A DNA stretch of 64,000 nt. Source: Cokeromyces recurvatus. Taxonomy: Eukaryota; Mucoromycota; Mucoromycetes; Mucorales; Mucoraceae. The translations under genes were made by a program, and so were the position numbers. Position 1 is the first letter of the stretch. Each line of letters opens with the position of its first letter. Location of the stretch: NCBI RefSeq assembly GCF_025118155.1, contig NW_026251416.1, positions 124,001-188,000 on the forward strand, given 5' to 3'. Below, one piece after another: positions 59,872 through 64,000 of the stretch. The notes below the pieces were generated by a model. It made no database searches. It was not told the DNA's origin and was given only the letters and a program-made list of their open reading frames with translations.

Positions 59872-62720
59872 ATGTATTCATATGACAATGAACAAAACAA
59901 AAACTATAGTCCAATCCCTTCTACAAAAATGCCCTTAAGACCAAGGTTTAATCAAGGTGAAGAATATGTAATGCAACAGAATTCTTTTAAAAGTAATCAG
60001 TATAGTCCTGGTTATATACCCCAAAATGATCCATTTGGTTATTATGAGTCTAGTATACCAGGCTCAAATACAATGAAGCAGCCATTCTTAGGAACTCCAG
60101 ATAGCAATCATCCTCCTTCCTTTCACTATGAAAATACACATTCACAACAACGATTTGGATTATCCAACATGATTGGGGGTGGTCCAGAAGATTTTGGTAT
60201 TGCTCCAAGAAGACAACAGAGACGATATAAAACAAGTAATGTATATAATTAGGATATGGAGGCTTTATTTTATTTTATTTATTTTTTGACATATATTAAT
60301 ACGTATTTTTATTTATTCATCTATTTACTAGTACGAAAGGTTAAATTGACAGGTGGTAATTTAGTATTAGATAATCCAGTTCCAAACAAGTATCTTCAAC
60401 GAGTAAAACGTCGTGATGAAATGGAATTTACGCACATGAGATATACTGCCGCTACTTGTGATCCTGCTGATTTTAAAAAGGATGATTACAAACTAAGACA
60501 AAATATAATGCATAGAGAGACTGAACTGTTTATTGTATTAACCATGTACAACGTAAGATGATATGATAATATATATTTTTATATACATATAGACTATTAT
60601 ATATACTTATATACATACATAATTAGGAAGATGAAGTTTTGTTTTGCAGAACGATGAATGGTGTAATGAAGAATATATCTCATCTTTGCTCTCGGGATAG
60701 ATCAAAGATTTGGGGTGCTTCAGGATGGAAAAAAGTAGTTGTATGTATTGTGTCAGATGGTCGTACCAAGATTCACCCTCGTACATTATCAGTGTTAGCA
60801 GCGATGGGTGTATACCAAGATGGTTTAGCGAAAAATATTGTAAATGGTAAACCAGTAACCGCGCATATTTATGAGGTAGATATACAATGAATTACCCAAA
60901 GCCATCTATATCTATATATACGTATGTCATGATACTAATATGAATAACGATAGCATACAACTCAATTAGCTATTGATTCAGATATGAATTTTAGAGGATC
61001 GGAAAAGGGGGTTGTTCCTGTTCAAATATTATTTTGTCTCAAGGAAAAGAATCAAAAGAAAATCAATTCTCATCGTTGGTTCTTTCAAGCATTTGGTCCA
61101 CTTTTACGGCCCAATGTATGTGTACTATTAGATGTAGGAACAAAGCCAGGTAGCAGGTCTATCTATCATCTTTGGAAATCATTTGATATCAATCGTAATG
61201 TAGCAGGTGCCTGTGGTGAGATTAAGGCTATGTTGGGTACTGCCGGTGTACAGCTTTTAAACCCTTTAGTGGCTTCACAAAACTTTGAATACAAGATGTC
61301 GAATATCCTTGATAAGCCACTTGAATCTGTCTTTGGTCATATCTCTGTTTTACCTGGTGCCTTCTCCGCTTATCGTTATTCTGCATTACAGAATGATGTA
61401 CATGGACAGGGACCACTTGAAAAGTATTTTTTAGGTGAAAAAATGCATGGAAGTGATGCTGATATCTTTACAGCCAATATGTATCTCGCTGAGGATCGTA
61501 TCTTATGTTATGAGCTTGTTGCCAAGAAGAATGCTGCTTGGGTGCTCCACTATTGTTCAAATGCTTCAGGGGAGACGGATGTACCTGACACGATCTCAGA
61601 ATTTATATCACAACGTCGTCGATGGCTTAATGGCTCCTTCTTTGCTGGTATTTACTCCATCGTGCATTGGCGTAAGGTCTGGGGCTCTAATCACAATATC
61701 TTCCGTAAACTCCTTTTCATGATCAATGATCTTTATCAACTCTATAATCTTATTTTCTCCTGGTTTGCGATTGGTAATTTTTATTTAGTCTTCTATATCA
61801 TGACCACCTCTATCACAACCGTACCTGATCCCCCCTTTAGCGTCAATATAGGAAACATAACCCATACTGTGCTTAATTATGTCTATATCTTATTACTTCT
61901 TATTCAGTTCATTATTGCCATGGGCAATCGCCCTCAAGGTCTCAAGTGGGCTTATACACTTATCATCATCTTCTTCGCACTCATGATGGGTTATATTCTG
62001 TTTTGTACCTGTTGGATTACTGTCAGGGGTGTACAGGGGGCATTCGAGGCAGCTGCACTGGCAAAAGGTGAAAGCCTGAGTGAGCAAGTCCTTGCCCTCA
62101 TTCGACAGAGTACGTTTCGAAACGTGATCATCTCTGTATGTTCAACTTATGTTATGTATTTTGTAGCCAGTATCCTATTCTTGGATCCTTGGCATATGTT
62201 TACAAGTTTAATCCCTTATATCTTTATGTCACCTAGTTATATCAACGTACTTAATATCTACGCATTCTGTAATACACATGATGTGTCATGGGGTACAAAA
62301 GGAGATAATGGTGTCTCAACCGATTTAGGTGTTGTTAAAGGAATAAAGAGCAAAGATGGTGAACATGAAGTAGAGATCTCTGCTCCTACTGAACAAAAGG
62401 ATCTTAATGAGCAATATGATGAGGCATGTCTAGAATTGAAAACAACAGCTACACCTGAAGTGAATAAGAGAGATGCGAAAACAAAACAGGAAGATTACTA
62501 CCGTTCTTTTAGAACTAGATTAGTCATATTTTGGATTATCTCTAATTTAATTCTTGTTGTTATTATTACAAAAGGTCAGGAGGTATTGAAATGGTTTGGA
62601 AACTATAATGATAGAGCAACTGCTTATCTTGGATTCATTCTTTGGTCTGTTGCTGGCTTATCAGCTATTCGTTTTATAGGTGCCATTTTATATTTAATTT
62701 TAAGAATCTTTATAGGATAA
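59872..62720 (+). CDS. Chitin synthase (division 1 type)
   Basis: Exons 59872-60235, 60332-60552, 60627-60875 and 60954-62720 give 866 residues. The enzyme polymerises UDP-GlcNAc into chitin at the plasma membrane and extrudes it. The N-terminal 120 residues are Pro/Ser/Asn-rich cytosolic sequence, then the Chitin_synth_1N-type region ([17 protein letters not shown]). Catalytic motifs are [14 protein letters not shown], the DVGTKPG loop in place of the common D-x-D segment, [12 protein letters not shown] (457-460) and the product-binding Q498-RRRW (QRRRW). About seven transmembrane helices follow. The DSD-equivalent substitution is worth comparing within the family, but this pattern is usual for class I-III enzymes. 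Class cannot be fixed without a tree. It has no myosin domain. Confidence 0.95.
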
Positions 62721-62887
62721 AATAAATAAATAATTAAATAAATAAAGCGCGGTCACAAGCCTTGTGACGGCCTTTATAAAATAAGCCATTCAATTGTTTT
62801 TTTTTTCATATAAACTTTTTTTTTTTATTTTTTATTTTTTTTTATTTTTTATCTTTAAAAAATCTTATTGTACATATACATTAGATC

Positions 62888-64000
62888 ATGGCTGCTATCA
62901 AATCAAAAAAGGATACCAAAACTGCAGTTAAAAAAGCACCTGTAAAGAAAGCACCTGTAAAGAAAGCACCTGTTAAGAAAGCACCTGTTAAGGAAGAAAA
63001 ACCTGTTAAAGAAGAAAAGCCTGTCATGGAGAAAAAGATGACTAAAGAAGTACCTGCAAAGAAACCAAATAATAAAAAGGCAACACCTTCTACAGAAACT
63101 TCAGTTAAAGTAGCAACTACAGAGAAAAACGTTGATAAAAAACAAAAGAATAATGATGCTGGATCTAAGAGAAAACGCGTTTCATTTACTGAATCAGAAA
63201 GATCAGAAAGCAATGCTGTTGAGGAAGCACCTAAAAAGGATGCTGTAGAAGAACCAGCTACTAAAAAGAAAGCAAAGAAAGAAAATAATAAAAAGGCTGT
63301 AACAAAAGAAGACGATAGCAGTGATGAAGAAATGATTGTAAAGGATGACGATGAAGAAGAAGTTGAGCAAGCTGATGAAGAAGAACTCACTGAAGAGCAA
63401 GAAGAGGCTCTTAGAAAAGAGATTTTGGGCGATTTAGTTAGTAGTAGTGAGGGTGAGGATTCTTCTGACGATGATAGTGATGATATTGATGCAAATGAAG
63501 ATATTGTTAAATTGGATGGTAAAAAATTAGAAGAAAGTAAGGCTGAAACAAAGAAAACTTTTGACAAGAAAGCTTCCCAATCCAAGGTAATTTCACATAA
63601 ATAAATAAAAGAAATTAAAATAAGATATGCTAATCTATATGTATACGTCATTAGGCAACAAAGTCAGAAGAAAAGGGTGTTATTTATCTTGGTCGTATTC
63701 CTCATGGTTTCTATGAAAAAGAAATGAATGGATATTTCAGACAATTTGGTGACATTACTAGACTTCGTCTTTCTCGTAATAAGAAAACCGGTAAATCAAA
63801 GCATTATGCCTTTATTGAATTTGCATCTAAGGACGTTGCTGAAATTGTTGCTGAAACTATGCATAACTATCTTTTAATGGGTCATTTGCTTCAATGTAAA
63901 TTGATACCTTCTGAGAATGTTCATGAAAATTTGTTTAAGGGTGCTGATAAGGTATATAAGCCTTTTAACTATGAACTTCGTAACCGTCGAATCCATAATA
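62888..64000 (+). CDS. NOP15: Nop15/NIFK-type nucleolar RRM protein, 3' partial
   Basis: Exon 1 (62888-63586) and the open part of exon 2 (63655-64000) give at least 348 residues; the gene runs off the window. Residues 1-233 are highly charged and repetitive: four near-perfect tandem PVKKA repeats near the start, then Lys-rich and acidic patches (DEEEVEQADEEELTEEQEE) with SS-type CK2 sites. The RRM follows at about 240-320, with RNP2 VIYLGRIP and RNP1-type KSKHYAFIEF. Then comes the conserved post-RRM segment LMGHLLQCKLIPSENVHENL and LFKGADKVYKPFNYELRNR, which is characteristic of Nop15/NIFK, a 60S pre-ribosome assembly factor. A GTATAT at 63952 is in frame as Val-Tyr, so I read through it. 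Confidence 0.85.

Noticed and set aside
62881..63651. 256-codon Ser-rich minus-strand frame opposite the Nop15-type gene
   Set aside because: It mirrors the Lys/Glu/Asp repeats of the plus-strand gene, which carries a proper RRM, splice site and start.
1..64000. CRISPR arrays, bacterial operons, or integrated virus
   Set aside because: No regularly spaced repeats, no viral structural or polymerase motifs and no intron-free foreign gene block were seen.

Overview
The window is nuclear DNA of a filamentous early-diverging fungus, most likely Mucoromycota (Mucorales-like). It is very AT-rich, genes carry many short GT-AG introns, and long A and T homopolymers are common between genes and inside introns. 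The gene set is fungal: plasma-membrane H+-ATPase, chitin synthase, a Ugo1-like mitochondrial carrier, Eaf6 and a Whi5-type repressor. The DDE transposase remnant resembles elements typical of this group, as far as I can judge by eye. No operons, CRISPR or prokaryotic features are present. All gene models below were assembled by hand from splice signals, and reading phase closes across every junction reported.

Layout. 0.7-3.9 kb: kelch-repeat membrane protein (+). 5.5-6.6 kb: ELO fatty acid elongase (-). 6.9-8.5 kb: polyprenyl diphosphate synthase for ubiquinone (+). 9.3-10.9 kb: Ugo1-like outer-membrane carrier (+). 11.5-16.5 kb: a 1496-residue fusion of a fatty acyl-CoA reductase with a PlsB/GNPAT-type acyltransferase (-), the most unusual gene here. 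17.4-20.1 kb: Eaf6, a hotdog thioesterase and a Whi5/Nrm1-like protein (+). 20.5-23.7 kb: AP-1 gamma-adaptin (-). 24-28.7 kb: gene-poor, with decayed coding fragments, a 1.7-kb Tc1/mariner-type element with perfect 51-bp terminal repeats around a broken transposase, and tRNA-Thr(AGU). 29-29.4 kb: mitochondrial ribosomal protein mL49 (-). 30.2-33.3 kb: ORC3 (+). 34.0-35.8 kb: queuosine-salvage glycosidase of the DUF2419/QNG1 family (-). 37.9-41.0 kb: H+-ATPase (+). 41.5-43.2 kb: branched-chain 2-oxoacid dehydrogenase E1 alpha (+). 43.7-47.0 kb: BAR-PH-ArfGAP-ankyrin protein (+). 47.9-48.4 kb: orphan membrane protein (-). 48.4-52.9 kb: 4.5-kb gene desert. 52.9-54.6 kb: pyruvate decarboxylase (+). 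55.3-56.4 kb: xylose-reductase-like aldo-keto reductase (-). 57.1-58.1 kb: ARL1 GTPase (-). 59.9-62.7 kb: chitin synthase (+). 62.9 kb to the edge: Nop15/NIFK-type nucleolar RRM protein (+, incomplete).

Functional threads. Lipid metabolism recurs (elongase, FAR-acyltransferase fusion, thioesterase, prenyl synthase), but eukaryotic neighbours need not be co-regulated. ARL1, AP-1 gamma and the ArfGAP belong to Golgi/endosome traffic, which also delivers chitin synthase. Pyruvate decarboxylase and the H+-ATPase look highly expressed from their strongly biased codon use. No cassette-like novel multi-gene system was found. The best leads are the FAR-acyltransferase fusion with a substituted catalytic histidine, the recently moved but transposase-dead element, and several coding-like fragments that are not recognisable genes.
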